A DNA stretch of 64,000 bases from an uncultured Oscillospiraceae bacterium (GTDB taxonomy: Bacteria > Bacillota > Clostridia > Oscillospirales > Ruminococcaceae), in contig CAKSEE010000002.1 of assembly GCA_934446455.1 (NCBI GenBank), forward strand, positions 1 to 64,000, written 5' to 3'. Under the pieces are notes generated by a model. That model was not told where the DNA came from and made no database searches. It saw nothing but the letters and a program-made list of their open reading frames with translations. This document shows positions 9,383 to 18,534 of the stretch, in pieces. Position 1 is the first letter of the stretch. Each line of letters begins with the position of its first letter. A program made the translations under genes and the position numbers.

Positions 9383-9889
9383 ATGTTTGAAAAGTTCAGG
9401 GACTTCCTGACCCACAGGGCGGAGGACAACGACACGTTCCGCGACGTTGAGGACGATATGGAGATGGGGTACGACACCTCGTCCAGCGCCGTTACGGAGC
9501 AGGAGGCTGCCGCAGATTACAGCGACGGCTACGAGAGCCGCTATTCCCGCAACGACCAGCAGCGCGGCACGGCTCAGCGCATAAATATCCACAAGATCCC
9601 CGCAGGCAAGCTTGCTATAATGAAGCCCACCGAGATAGGCGACATTCTTTACGATGTAGTTAAGCGCCTTAAGGACGGCAACGTTGTAGTGCTTAACCTC
9701 AACAAGATTGACAACGACAACAGAAAGAGAATCGTAGACTTTACCGCAGGCGTTGTAACCACGCTCGGCGGCGCGCTCAATGCGGCTGCTGACTTCACTT
9801 ACATTGCTACCCCCAACGGCTTCCAGATAGATTCCGAGGAGGAAGCGGTTTCTGACGCTTACGCGGGCGATTTTACAGGTGAATTCTGA
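9383..9889 (+). CDS. sepF: Cell division protein SepF
   Basis: SepF binds FtsZ and membranes and helps assemble the Z ring. The 168-residue product has an N-terminal amphipathic segment (MFEKFRDFLTHRA), a charged disordered linker, and the compact C-terminal SepF domain (about residues 70-155) with LNKIDNDNRKRIVDF and GVVTTLGGALN motifs. GGGAGG precedes the ATG. ylmE lies upstream and ylmH downstream, the order in Bacillus. Confidence 0.95.
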   Translation: MFEKFRDFLTHRAEDNDTFRDVEDDMEMGYDTSSSAVTEQEAAADYSDGYESRYSRNDQQRGTAQRINIHKIPAGKLAIMKPTEIGDILYDVVKRLKDGNVVVLNLNKIDNDNRKRIVDFTAGVVTTLGGALNAAADFTYIATPNGFQIDSEEEAVSDAYAGDFTGEF

Positions 9890-10631
9890 TTTCTTAAGCG
9901 AGGAAGAGCGCTTCCTTGCCGCACACATATCCGACCTTGAGCGCCTGAGCGCAAGGTCGGGTGTGCCGCGTTTTTCTGCGTTCCTAAACGAGCGCGAGCA
10001 GGCGGTGGCGGCGCAGGCGGCGCGCGGCGCGGAGTTCTTCGGCGGCTATGAGGGCGCAGGGAGAAGACTCTGCGGCTTTTTTGCGGAAACCTACGCGCAG
10101 GATATGCCGCACGGGGAGTTGTTTCCCGTGGCGGCGGTAACGTTCACCTACAGGCCGCGCGACGTGCTGTCGCACAGGGATTTTCTCGGCGCGATACTGT
10201 CGCTTGGGCTAAAGCGCGAAATGACAGGGGATATCCTCACCGCGCAGGGGTATGCGGTGGTGTTCTGCTGTGAGGGCGCGCAGGAAACGATTATGGAACT
10301 GACGAAGGTCGGCAGGGTGGGCGTGAGCGCCGAAGCGGGCGTGACCATGCCGCTGCCCGAGCCGAACGTCAAAAGGATAGACGCTGCGGTGTCGTCGCTT
10401 CGGCTTGACTGCATTGTGAGCGCCGCGGCGGATATTTCAAGGGAAAAGGCTGCCGCCATGATAAAGGGCGGTCTTGTAAGCGCTGACCATGTTCCCTGCA
10501 CGAGCGTAAGCAGGGAGATAGGCGAGGGCGCCGTTATTTCCATAAGGGGAAGCGGCAGGTACCGTCTGAAAGAGGTCGCGGGCAGCACCCGCAAGGGCAG
10601 GCTGCGGATTGTTCTGGAAAAAAGCGTATAA
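9879..10631 (+). CDS. ylmH: YlmH-family S4-domain RNA-binding protein
   Basis: The 250-residue product has the RsmD/YlmH-type N-terminal region (FTYRPRDVLSHRDFLGAIL) and a C-terminal S4 RNA-binding domain (about residues 175-245, RLDCIVSAAADISREKAA). YlmH belongs to a family that binds the large ribosomal subunit during rescue of stalled peptidyl-tRNA and is a neighbour of sepF and divIVA. The start is a GTG at 9879 inside the 3' end of sepF (11-nt overlap). Confidence 0.9.
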   Translation: MNSDFLSEEERFLAAHISDLERLSARSGVPRFSAFLNEREQAVAAQAARGAEFFGGYEGAGRRLCGFFAETYAQDMPHGELFPVAAVTFTYRPRDVLSHRDFLGAILSLGLKREMTGDILTAQGYAVVFCCEGAQETIMELTKVGRVGVSAEAGVTMPLPEPNVKRIDAAVSSLRLDCIVSAAADISREKAAAMIKGGLVSADHVPCTSVSREIGEGAVISIRGSGRYRLKEVAGSTRKGRLRIVLEKSV

Positions 10632-10757
10632 CGCACAATAACCACGAAAGCAATGCCGCATTGCGGCTGAAAGCGCTTTGCAGCGGTTCTGCTGGCGCAA
10701 TATAGGCGGTGCAGTACGCGCCGCACCCTTAAAAACATTCAGCACAGGGGGATACTT

Positions 10758-11663
10758 ATGAACGCAAAGGACATTATCACAAGAAGATTTGAGAAAGCGA
10801 CGTTCAACGGCTACAAGACAGACGACGTTGACGAGTTTCTGCGCGAGATTTCCAACGAATACGCGCAGCTTCAGAAGGAGAAGAGCGAGCTTGAGCGCAA
10901 GCTTGAGGTTCTTGCGGACAAGATACGTGAATACCGCGACGACGAGGACGCGCTCAAGGACGCGCTGCTGCTTGCGCAGAAGCAGGGCAACGCGATAGTC
11001 GCGGAGAGCAGGGCGGCTGCCGATAAGCTCAGGAAGGAGACCGACGAAGCCGTAGCAAAGCAGCTTGCGGACGCCAAGGCGAAGAGCGAGAAGCTCGTGA
11101 CCGAGGCTGAGGAATACAAAAAGCGCATGGTGACCGACTCCAACGGCAGGGCGGACAAGCTTGTAAAGGACGCCCGCGCGCAGGCGGAGGAGATAAAGCG
11201 CGTTATGAACGAGCAGCAGGAGAAGCAGGAGGTAATACTCCAGCGCACCCGCAAGGAGGTTGCGGATTACAGCGCGAGAATACTTGCGATGTACAAGCAG
11301 CACGTTGATTTTCTGCAGTCTATCCCCGAAAAGGTTGAGGACGACTTTGTAAAGCGCACCGCAGAAGCCGTTGAAAAGCGCGAAGCCGAGCGCGCCGCGC
11401 AGGCAAAGCGCGCGGCTGCGGCAAAGCAGGCTGAAAAGAAGCCTGCACAGCCCGAAACTCCCGAGCATGAGCCGTTCAAGGCGGTAAGCGGGGAGCCCGC
11501 AAAGACCGACAAGCCCGCTGCCGACAAGGCGGAAGCCAGACCCGCAGCACCCGCAGCGCCTCCCGTGACTGAAAGAACGTTCGAGAGCGACCTGCCGTTC
11601 TTCAACTCCGCGAGCGAGCCGAAGAACCGTCACACCGACCTGCAGTTCGGCAAGAACAGTTAA
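10758..11663 (+). CDS. divIVA: DivIVA-family polar/septal scaffold protein
   Basis: DivIVA binds negatively curved membranes at poles and septa and recruits partner proteins. The N-terminal lipid-binding domain (MNAKDIITRRFEKATFNGYK, then DVDEFLREI) is followed by long coiled coils (about residues 30-215) and an Ala/Pro/Lys-rich, probably disordered C-terminal region. At 301 residues it is longer than Bacillus DivIVA (164) because of extra coiled coil and tail. AGGGGG precedes the ATG. The 126-nt gap after ylmH may hold its own promoter but I see no strong match. Confidence 0.92.
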   Translation: MNAKDIITRRFEKATFNGYKTDDVDEFLREISNEYAQLQKEKSELERKLEVLADKIREYRDDEDALKDALLLAQKQGNAIVAESRAAADKLRKETDEAVAKQLADAKAKSEKLVTEAEEYKKRMVTDSNGRADKLVKDARAQAEEIKRVMNEQQEKQEVILQRTRKEVADYSARILAMYKQHVDFLQSIPEKVEDDFVKRTAEAVEKREAERAAQAKRAAAAKQAEKKPAQPETPEHEPFKAVSGEPAKTDKPAADKAEARPAAPAAPPVTERTFESDLPFFNSASEPKNRHTDLQFGKNS

Positions 11664-11817
11664 ATAAAGGCATACCGCGCCCCGAAAAGGCACGGCTTTG
11701 CCTGTTTATAAAGGTTTATCATCTTGAAGCGTCCGCGCTTTGGGTAATATATTGAGCGCGCATTGAGCGCGCCGAAAAAAGCGCCGCAGGAGCGGTGAAA
11801 AATAAGGAGACAGCAAT

Positions 11818-14640
11818 ATGTCAGAGGATTTTAACAGCACACTTAATCTGCCGCAGACCGAATTTCCGATGCGTGCAAACCTCCCCAAGAGAGAGCCTGA
11901 TATGCTCGCGAAGTGGGAGGAGGAGCGCATTTACTACGCTCTTTCCGAGAAGAACAAGGGCAAGCCGTCCTACACGCTTCACGACGGCCCCCCCTATGCC
12001 AACGGCAACATTCACCTCGGCACGGCGCTTAACAAGGTGCTTAAGGATATCATCGTAAAATACAAGAGCATGACGGGCTACAATGCAAACTACGTTCCCG
12101 GCTGGGACTGCCACGGTCTGCCCATCGAGCTTAAGGCGATAAAGCAGCTTGGCGTTGACAGCGCAAAGGTAGACCCCGTTGAGCTGAGAAAGGCGTGCCG
12201 CAGCTTCGCGCTGTCCTGCCTTGACGACCAGAAGAAGCAGTTCAAGCGCCTTGGCGTCTGGGGCGACTTCGACGACCCGTACCTCACGCTCAAGCCCGAG
12301 TTCGAGGCTACGCAGGTCGAGGTATTCGGCGAGATGGTGAAGAAGGGCTACATCTACAAGGGACTTAAGCCCGTCTGCTGGTGCAGCGACTGCAAGACCG
12401 CTCTTGCCGAGGCTGAGATAGAGTACCAGGACGACCCGTGCTACTCTGTTTATGTAAAGTTCCACATCTCCGACGACAAGGGCAGATTCGCAGGACTCGG
12501 CATTGACCTTGCAAAGGCGTACGCCGTTATCTGGACGACCACCACGTGGACGCTCCCCGGAAACCTTGCGGTATGCCTGGGACCGAACTACGAGTACACT
12601 TTTGTAAAGGTTGAGGACGAGGAGAGCCGCCACTTCGGCGACTACCTGTTGATGGCAAAGGAGCTTGTCGAAACCGTAATGCAGGCTGTCGGAATTGCTA
12701 AGTACAGCACCGTCGGCAGCTTCAAGGGCAGCGAGCTTGAACTTATCGAAACCGAGCACCCATTCATGGGCAGAAAGTCCGTTGTTATAAACGGCGACCA
12801 CGTAACGCTCGACAGCGGTACGGGCTGCGTTCACACCGCGCCTGGCTTCGGCGTGGAGGACTTTGAGGTCTGCATGAAGTACAAGGGCATGTTCGACGTT
12901 ATCGTGCCCGTTGACGAGCGCGGCTACCTTACCGGGGAAGCGGGCGAGTTCGCGGGGCTTAAGACCTCCGACTCCAACAAGGTAATCGCACAGCGCCTTG
13001 AGGACGACAACGCGCTGCTTGCAATTCAGAAGATTGTTCACCCGTACCCCCATTGCTGGCGCTGCCACGAGCCTATCATCTACCGCGCGACCGACCAGTG
13101 GTTCTGCAACGTTGATATGTTCAAGGAGGAAACGCTCAGGGCTATCGAGGGCGTAAAGTGGATTCCCGAGTGGGGCGAGGATCGCATAAAGAACATGGTC
13201 ACCATGCGTTCCGACTGGTGCATTTCCCGCCAGAGAAGATGGGGCGTGCCTATCCCGATTCTTTACTGCGCAGACTGCGGCGAGGTAGTAGTTACCGATG
13301 AAACGATAAACGCGACCGCAGAGATGTTCCGAAAGGAAAGCTCCGACAGCTGGTACAGCAAGGATCCCTCCGAGTTCATTCCCGCAGGCGTTAAGTGCCC
13401 TAAGTGCGGGTGCGGAAAATTCACCAAGGAAATGGACATCTTCGACGTGTGGTTCGACAGCGGCTGCACGCACGCCGCCGTTCTCAAGAAGCGTCCCGAG
13501 CTTTCATGGCCCGCGGATATGTACCTTGAGGGCTGCGACCAGTACAGAGGGTGGTTCCAGTCCTCGCTGCTCACGTCTGTTGCAACAACGGGGTGCGCGC
13601 CTTACAAGGCTGTATGCACCCACGGCTGGGTAGTTGACGGTCAGGGTCAGCAGATGCACAAGTCCAAGGGCAACGTTATCCTGCCCGAGGAGGTAATCAA
13701 GGACTTCGGCGCGGACGTGCTGCGCCTGTGGGTCGCATCTCTCGACTACCACAACGATGTGCGCGTATCCAAGGATATGCTCAAGCAGCTCTCCGAGAGC
13801 TACCGTAAGATAAGAAACACCGCAAGGTTCATTCTGGGCAACCTGTGCGACAGCAAGGGCTTCGATCCCGACACTCAGATGGTTCCCGCAGACAAGCTGG
13901 GCGACCTTGACAAGTGGGCGCTGGCAAAGCTTGACGGCGTTATCGAAAAGGTGAGGGCTTCCTACGAGGCTATGGACTACTACCTCGCATACCACGCTAT
14001 AAACAGCTTCTGCGTTGTTGATATGTCCAACTTCTACCTTGACATTGTTAAGGACACGCTTTACTGCGAGGAGGAGAACTCTCCCAAGCGCAAGGCGGTT
14101 CAGACGACCATGTATATCATTCTCGACGCGCTTGTAAGGCTCGTAGCGCCGATACTCTGCTTCACCGCAGACGAGATATGGCAGTATATGCCGCATAAGA
14201 AGGGCGACGACCTGCGCAGCGTTATCTTCAACCTGATGCCTGAAAAGACGGGCGTTGTGATAGACGAGAAGTTCGGGCAGAAGTGGGCGCTTATCCACAG
14301 CGTTCGCGACGACGTTCTCGCAGCGCTCGAGCAGAAGCGTGCAGAAAAGGTCATCGGCAAGCCGCTTGAGGCTATGGTGGAGCTTTACACCGCCGACCCC
14401 GCAGTTGCAGCGCTTGAAAGCGACCTTGCAGACGCCTGCATAGTAAGCGGCGTAAAGGTTCACGCCGAGGGCAGGGGCGAGTTTGAGGGAAGCACGGAGG
14501 GTCTTTCCGTTACGGTAACGCGCAAGGGCGGCACAGGCTGCGCGCGCTGCTGGAAGTACGACGACACCGTAGGCAGCGATGCTCAGTATCCCACGCTCTG
14601 CGCAAGATGCGCGGCTGTGGCAAAGCTTACGCTCAATTAA
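11818..14640 (+). CDS. ileS: Isoleucyl-tRNA synthetase
   Basis: This enzyme charges tRNA-Ile. The 940-residue class I synthetase has the HIGH-type motif PPYANGNIHLGTAL near residue 60, the large CP1 editing insertion (TTTWTLPGNL; DSGTGCVHTAPGFG), the KMSKS-type motif MHKSKGN near residue 617, and a C-terminal zinc-binding segment with two CARC-type pairs. AAGGAG precedes the ATG. The 154-nt upstream gap shows no T-box specifier or antiterminator motif. Position after divIVA is conserved in Firmicutes. Confidence 0.97.
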   Translation: MSEDFNSTLNLPQTEFPMRANLPKREPDMLAKWEEERIYYALSEKNKGKPSYTLHDGPPYANGNIHLGTALNKVLKDIIVKYKSMTGYNANYVPGWDCHGLPIELKAIKQLGVDSAKVDPVELRKACRSFALSCLDDQKKQFKRLGVWGDFDDPYLTLKPEFEATQVEVFGEMVKKGYIYKGLKPVCWCSDCKTALAEAEIEYQDDPCYSVYVKFHISDDKGRFAGLGIDLAKAYAVIWTTTTWTLPGNLAVCLGPNYEYTFVKVEDEESRHFGDYLLMAKELVETVMQAVGIAKYSTVGSFKGSELELIETEHPFMGRKSVVINGDHVTLDSGTGCVHTAPGFGVEDFEVCMKYKGMFDVIVPVDERGYLTGEAGEFAGLKTSDSNKVIAQRLEDDNALLAIQKIVHPYPHCWRCHEPIIYRATDQWFCNVDMFKEETLRAIEGVKWIPEWGEDRIKNMVTMRSDWCISRQRRWGVPIPILYCADCGEVVVTDETINATAEMFRKESSDSWYSKDPSEFIPAGVKCPKCGCGKFTKEMDIFDVWFDSGCTHAAVLKKRPELSWPADMYLEGCDQYRGWFQSSLLTSVATTGCAPYKAVCTHGWVVDGQGQQMHKSKGNVILPEEVIKDFGADVLRLWVASLDYHNDVRVSKDMLKQLSESYRKIRNTARFILGNLCDSKGFDPDTQMVPADKLGDLDKWALAKLDGVIEKVRASYEAMDYYLAYHAINSFCVVDMSNFYLDIVKDTLYCEEENSPKRKAVQTTMYIILDALVRLVAPILCFTADEIWQYMPHKKGDDLRSVIFNLMPEKTGVVIDEKFGQKWALIHSVRDDVLAALEQKRAEKVIGKPLEAMVELYTADPAVAALESDLADACIVSGVKVHAEGRGEFEGSTEGLSVTVTRKGGTGCARCWKYDDTVGSDAQYPTLCARCAAVAKLTLN

Positions 14641-14645
14641 CGCAA

Positions 14646-14680
14646 ACAGGGGGAGGGGAAGCGTCCCTCTCCCTTACTTG
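14646..14680 (+). terminator. Hairpin between ileS and lspA
   Basis: A strong GC stem (GGGAGGGGA paired with TCCCTCTCC, 4-nt loop) lies just after the ileS stop but is followed by only a weak T stretch. It could be a partial terminator or an mRNA processing/stability hairpin before lspA. Confidence 0.4.
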
Positions 14681-14712
14681 TTGCACATATTCATGGGGAA
14701 AAGGGGATAGCT

Positions 14713-15264
14713 ATGCAGTATATAGGGCTGCTTATTGCCGCGGCTTTAGTCGGGATAGACAGGCTCACAAAATGGCTGGTGGATCAGAACATGGAATACC
14801 TTCAGTCGATATCCATAATCAAGATAGGCGACAGGGAGGTGCTGAACCTATCGTATTACCTGAACGACGGCGCGGCGTTTTCGCGGTTTGAGGGTAAGAC
14901 CACAATGCTTATCGTCGTCACCTCGCTCATCATCGTTACGCTTATCGTAATGCTGCTTACCAAAAAGGTGAAGCGCCCCGCGTATGTCATCGCCGTTTCA
15001 ATGATAATAGGCGGCGGTATCGGCAACCTCATTGACAGGATATTCAACGAGGGCATGGTAGTTGATTTCATCGACTTCCGCCTGATAAATTTTGCGATAT
15101 TCAACTTTGCGGATATCTGCGCGGTATGCGGCGCAGGGCTTGTAATGCTGCTGGTGATAATCGACGAGGTGAAGGCGCACAGGAAAAAGAAGAATGCTGT
15201 CGGTGCAGGCGAGGGAGAGCCTTCCGCTGAATCCGCGGACATACACGACAATGGAGAGGCTTGA
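14713..15264 (+). CDS. lspA: Lipoprotein signal peptidase (signal peptidase II)
   Basis: LspA cleaves the signal peptide of diacylglyceryl prolipoproteins. The 183-residue product has four predicted membrane segments. The two catalytic Asp residues are in GNLIDRIF (about residue 104) and FNFADICAVCG (about residue 134). A charged, probably cytoplasmic tail of about 30 residues after the last membrane segment is longer than usual. The gene's 3' end overlaps the next start by 14 nt. Confidence 0.95.
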   Translation: MQYIGLLIAAALVGIDRLTKWLVDQNMEYLQSISIIKIGDREVLNLSYYLNDGAAFSRFEGKTTMLIVVTSLIIVTLIVMLLTKKVKRPAYVIAVSMIIGGGIGNLIDRIFNEGMVVDFIDFRLINFAIFNFADICAVCGAGLVMLLVIIDEVKAHRKKKNAVGAGEGEPSAESADIHDNGEA

Positions 15265-16147
15265 GTTTACGGCGCTCGGCGGCGTTCGGCTTGACAGGCT
15301 GATAGCGGACGAAACGGAGCTTTCCCGCAGCGCGGCGGCGCGGCTCATAGAGCAGGGCGCTGTTACGGTCGGGGGGAAGATTCCCGCCAAAAAGGACGTG
15401 CCCGCCGAGGGCGCGCAGGTGGTGATAGAGCTGCCCGAGCCTGTCGCTGCGGACATTCTGCCCGAAAACATACCGCTTGAAATAGTGTACGAGGACGACG
15501 ACCTGCTTGTCGTAAACAAGCCGAAGGGCATGGTGGTGCACCCTGCGGCGGGGCATACCTGCGGCACGCTTGTAAATGCGCTCATGTACCATTGCGGGGC
15601 ATCGCTTTCGGGGATAAACGGCGAGCTGCGCCCCGGAATCGTCCACCGCATAGACAAGGACACAAGCGGCCTGCTTATGGTAGCCAAGAACGACGCCGCG
15701 CACCTCGGGTTGTCCGAGCAGATAAAGGCGCACAGCTTCACGCGGGAGTACGAAACGGTGGTTTGCGGCGCGGTGAAGCAGGGAGGCACGATAGACGCGC
15801 CCATAGGCAGGCACAAGACCGACCGTAAAAAAATGTGCGTTACCACCGAAAACAGCAGGAACGCCGTCACACACTTCGAGGTGCTGCGCCTTTACGCGGG
15901 ATACACGCACCTGCGCGTGCGGCTTGAAACGGGCAGAACGCACCAGATACGCGTTCACATGGCGTACACGGGGCATCCCGTGGCAGGCGACGCCGTTTAC
16001 GGCAGCGGGAAGCCCGCGTGGCTGTGCGGGCAGTGCCTGCACGCCAGGAAAATAGGTTTCATTCACCCGCGCACGGGGCAGTACATGGAGTTTGACAGCG
16101 CGCTGCCCGAGTATTTCACGAAATTTCTTAAGAGCATAGAGGGATAG
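15251..16147 (+). CDS. RluA/RluD-family rRNA pseudouridine synthase
   Basis: The 298-residue product has an N-terminal S4 domain (VRLDRLIADETELSRSAAARL) and a pseudouridine synthase domain with the catalytic Asp in GIVHRIDKDTSGLLMVAKN near residue 134, plus the RTHQIRVH block. It most resembles RluD/YlyB, the usual neighbour of lspA. The start at 15251 is preferred because it gives the normal RluD N terminus; an in-frame ATG at 15194 would add 19 residues with no family match. It overlaps lspA by 14 nt. Confidence 0.92.
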   Translation: MERLEFTALGGVRLDRLIADETELSRSAAARLIEQGAVTVGGKIPAKKDVPAEGAQVVIELPEPVAADILPENIPLEIVYEDDDLLVVNKPKGMVVHPAAGHTCGTLVNALMYHCGASLSGINGELRPGIVHRIDKDTSGLLMVAKNDAAHLGLSEQIKAHSFTREYETVVCGAVKQGGTIDAPIGRHKTDRKKMCVTTENSRNAVTHFEVLRLYAGYTHLRVRLETGRTHQIRVHMAYTGHPVAGDAVYGSGKPAWLCGQCLHARKIGFIHPRTGQYMEFDSALPEYFTKFLKSIEG

Positions 16148-16148
16148 T

Positions 16149-16952
16149 ATGGATTTTGGCAGGGTCATTCTTATGACAGACCTTGACGGCACGCTGCTGA
16201 CGGACGACAAGAGCATTCTCCGGAGGGACATGGAAGCGATAGAGCGCTTTCGCCGCAGCGGAGGGCTTTTCACGATGGCAACGGGGCGCGGCGTGGCAAT
16301 GGCGCGCAGCATTGCGGAAAAGCTGCGGCTCGATATGCCTGCGGTGATATTCAACGGCGCGGCGGTATACGACTTTGCACGGGACAGGTTTTTGTGGCAC
16401 TGCGAGATAGGCGCGCACGCGCGGGACTATGCAAGGCGGCTGCACGAGCGCTTCCCCGATATAGGCGTAGAGGTGCTGCTGGGCGACAAGGTGTATGTGC
16501 CGTTCTTAAACGACACCGAGCAGTGGCATCTGGATCTGGAGCAGGTCTGCCCCGAGCGGACGGAGCTCGGCGCGATACCCGAGGGCGGCTGGCTTAAAAT
16601 GCTGCTTGCGTACCCGCCCGAGCGTATGGACGAGGTAGTGAGCTTTATTGAGCGCAGCGATATGCACGAGGCGCAATGGGTGCGTTCCGCGCCGATGTTT
16701 TACGAGTGCCTGCCAAAGGGCGTGGACAAGTCCGCAGGCTTTGCAGAGCTTATACGGCTCACAGGCGCGCAGGAGCGCTTCACGGCGGCTGCGGGCGACT
16801 TTATGAACGACACCGCCATGCTTGTGAAGGCGGATCTGGGCGCGGCGGTGGCTTCCGCGCAGCCCTCCGTTAAGGAGGCGGCGGACATAATCGTCTGCGA
16901 CAACAACAGCGGCGCTATCTCGGAGCTTATCGCATATATTGAGAAAATATGA
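16149..16952 (+). CDS. Cof-type HAD-superfamily phosphatase
   Basis: The 267-residue product has HAD motif I as MTDLDGTLL with the nucleophile and acid Asp pair, motif II ATGRG, motif III Lys in GVDKSAGF, and motif IV GDFMNDTAML. The type C2B cap between them marks the Cof subfamily, which dephosphorylates sugar phosphates, pyridoxal phosphate or flavin-related compounds; the exact substrate cannot be read from sequence. It begins 1 nt after the pseudouridine synthase stop. Confidence 0.9.
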   Translation: MDFGRVILMTDLDGTLLTDDKSILRRDMEAIERFRRSGGLFTMATGRGVAMARSIAEKLRLDMPAVIFNGAAVYDFARDRFLWHCEIGAHARDYARRLHERFPDIGVEVLLGDKVYVPFLNDTEQWHLDLEQVCPERTELGAIPEGGWLKMLLAYPPERMDEVVSFIERSDMHEAQWVRSAPMFYECLPKGVDKSAGFAELIRLTGAQERFTAAAGDFMNDTAMLVKADLGAAVASAQPSVKEAADIIVCDNNSGAISELIAYIEKI

Positions 16953-16967
16953 CAGGAGGGCGGCACT

Positions 16968-17417
16968 ATGAGGAAAGCGCTTAAAATCGTCGGAATCGTC
17001 TTTGCAGCCGTATTGTTCCTACCTGTCGCGGCGTTTGCGCTGTGGGAGGGCTTCTGCGCCGCCGCTAACGGCATAAGCGCGCACCGGCAGACTGAGAGCG
17101 TGCTGAACGGGCTTAGCAACAGCACCGCTATTGAGGTTCTTGACAAGGCGACGTTTGTGGGCAACACCACAGGCGCGGGCAACCATACCGAGGCGCGCAC
17201 GACTGTGCTTGTAAGGTCGTGCAGCATGACGGAGGTAGAATACTGGACGTATGGCGACGAATGCAGCGTTACCCCGCTTTACGACGTTCCCGAAAACCGC
17301 ACGGAGCGTATGAGCAGATGGCGCAGAGAGCTTGATTTGCCCGCGGACGCGGCGGGGTGCTACGTTGTGGAGGTTATCGGCAGCGTTCCGTTCCCCGACA
17401 GCATTGCGGGACATTGA
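16968..17417 (+). CDS. Small membrane-anchored protein of unknown function
   Basis: I do not recognise a family. The 149-residue product starts with two basic residues and a hydrophobic segment (about residues 6-27, possibly an uncleaved signal anchor), followed by a soluble, probably extracytoplasmic part with three cysteines and an even mix of charged residues. AGGAGG precedes the ATG, and it follows the HAD phosphatase after 15 nt, so it ends the lspA operon. Confidence 0.65.
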   Translation: MRKALKIVGIVFAAVLFLPVAAFALWEGFCAAANGISAHRQTESVLNGLSNSTAIEVLDKATFVGNTTGAGNHTEARTTVLVRSCSMTEVEYWTYGDECSVTPLYDVPENRTERMSRWRRELDLPADAAGCYVVEVIGSVPFPDSIAGH

Positions 17418-17456
17418 AACGGCTGTACCTGCGGCTTGCCGCAGTTATATCATAAG

Positions 17457-17613
17457 GTCACCTCTAAAAACCTTGTTTGAGAGAAAATGTGTATAGCACA
17501 CCGACTGCTTCTTCAAACCTCCTTGTAAGGCATACAGCCTTACTTCGTCGGTTTTCCTCGCATTCGGCGCACTCTACCCATTTTCCCTTTTCAAACCGGT
17601 TTTTAGAGGTTCC
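17457..17613. repeat. MITE-like inverted-repeat element upstream of transketolase
   Basis: Perfect 13-bp terminal inverted repeats (ACCTCTAAAAACC at 17460-17472; GGTTTTTAGAGGT at 17598-17610) extend imperfectly inward (GTTTGA...AAATG against CATTTT...TCAAAC). The interior has a small hairpin around 17524-17542 (GTAAGGC/GCCTTAC) resembling the inner hairpin of the repeats at 47.3 and 48.3 kb. It has no coding capacity and sits between an operon end and the transketolase genes. Confidence 0.7.
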
Positions 17614-17665
17614 CATAAAAGCAATCAGAGCGGCTTGCCGCTTAAAAACACAGGAGGTCTGAATA

Positions 17666-18508
17666 ATGGACGACAAACTTAAGCAGCAGCTTGAAATCGC
17701 TGCAACAAAGGTAAGAATGGGCGTTATCGAGGGCGTTCACGCGGCAAAGGCGGGACACCCGGGCGGTTCTCTTTCCGTCGCTGACACGCTTACCTATCTC
17801 TATATGCACCGCATGAACGTTGACCCCTCCGACCCCGAATGCCCCACCCGCGACAGGCTGGTGCTTTCAAAGGGTCACACCGCGCCCGCGCTTTACGCAG
17901 TGCTCGCTCAGAGGGGCTTCTTCCCCGAGGAGGAGCTTAAAACGCTCCGCAAGATAGGCTCGCGCCTGCAGGGACACCCTGTTCGCGGCAAGACACCGGG
18001 CGTTGACATGAGCACAGGCTCGCTCGGGCAGGGAATCTCCGCAGCGTGCGGCATGGCGCTTTCGGGCAAGATTTCCTGCGACGCGTACAAGGTATACGCT
18101 ATCCTCGGCGACGGCGAGATACAGGAGGGGCAGGTATGGGAGGCTGCGATGTTCGCGGCGCACTACAAGCTCGACAATCTCGTTGCGGTTGTAGACAACA
18201 ACGGGCTTCAGATAGACGGCAAGGTAAGCGACGTTATGTCCCCGTACCCCATAGACCAGAAGTTCGAGGCGTTCGGCTGGCACGTTATAAACATCAACGG
18301 CCACGACTTCAACGAGATTGAAAAGGCGTTCAACGAGGCTGAAACCGTTACAGGCAAGCCCACGGTGATTATTCAGCGCTCTGTCAAGGGCAAGGGCGTA
18401 TCCTTTATGGAGAACCAGGTCGGCTGGCACGGCAAAGCCCCCAACGATGAGGAGTACGCAAAGGCGATGGAGGAGCTTAAGGCTCACCTCGCAGAGCTTG
18501 GCGCATAA
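17666..18508 (+). CDS. Transketolase, N-terminal subunit
   Basis: This 280-residue protein is the thiamine pyrophosphate-binding half of a split transketolase of the non-oxidative pentose phosphate pathway. It shows AGHPGGSLSVAD near the N terminus, the TPP/metal motif beginning GDGEIQEGQVWEAA (about residue 150) and ending NLVAVVDNNGLQIDG. GGAGG precedes the ATG. The C-terminal subunit follows 26 nt later; together they equal a full-length enzyme. Confidence 0.95.
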   Translation: MDDKLKQQLEIAATKVRMGVIEGVHAAKAGHPGGSLSVADTLTYLYMHRMNVDPSDPECPTRDRLVLSKGHTAPALYAVLAQRGFFPEEELKTLRKIGSRLQGHPVRGKTPGVDMSTGSLGQGISAACGMALSGKISCDAYKVYAILGDGEIQEGQVWEAAMFAAHYKLDNLVAVVDNNGLQIDGKVSDVMSPYPIDQKFEAFGWHVININGHDFNEIEKAFNEAETVTGKPTVIIQRSVKGKGVSFMENQVGWHGKAPNDEEYAKAMEELKAHLAELGA

Positions 18509-18534
18509 TTTATACACCGAAAGGAATTGATATC

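Noticed and set aside
11664..11817. Possible T-box leader before ileS
   Set aside because: No T-box sequence, specifier hairpin or terminator/antiterminator pair is visible in the 154-nt gap.
11821..13473. 550-codon open frame on the minus strand
   Set aside because: It lies entirely opposite ileS, has no recognisable family and reflects the GC-rich third codon positions of the real gene.
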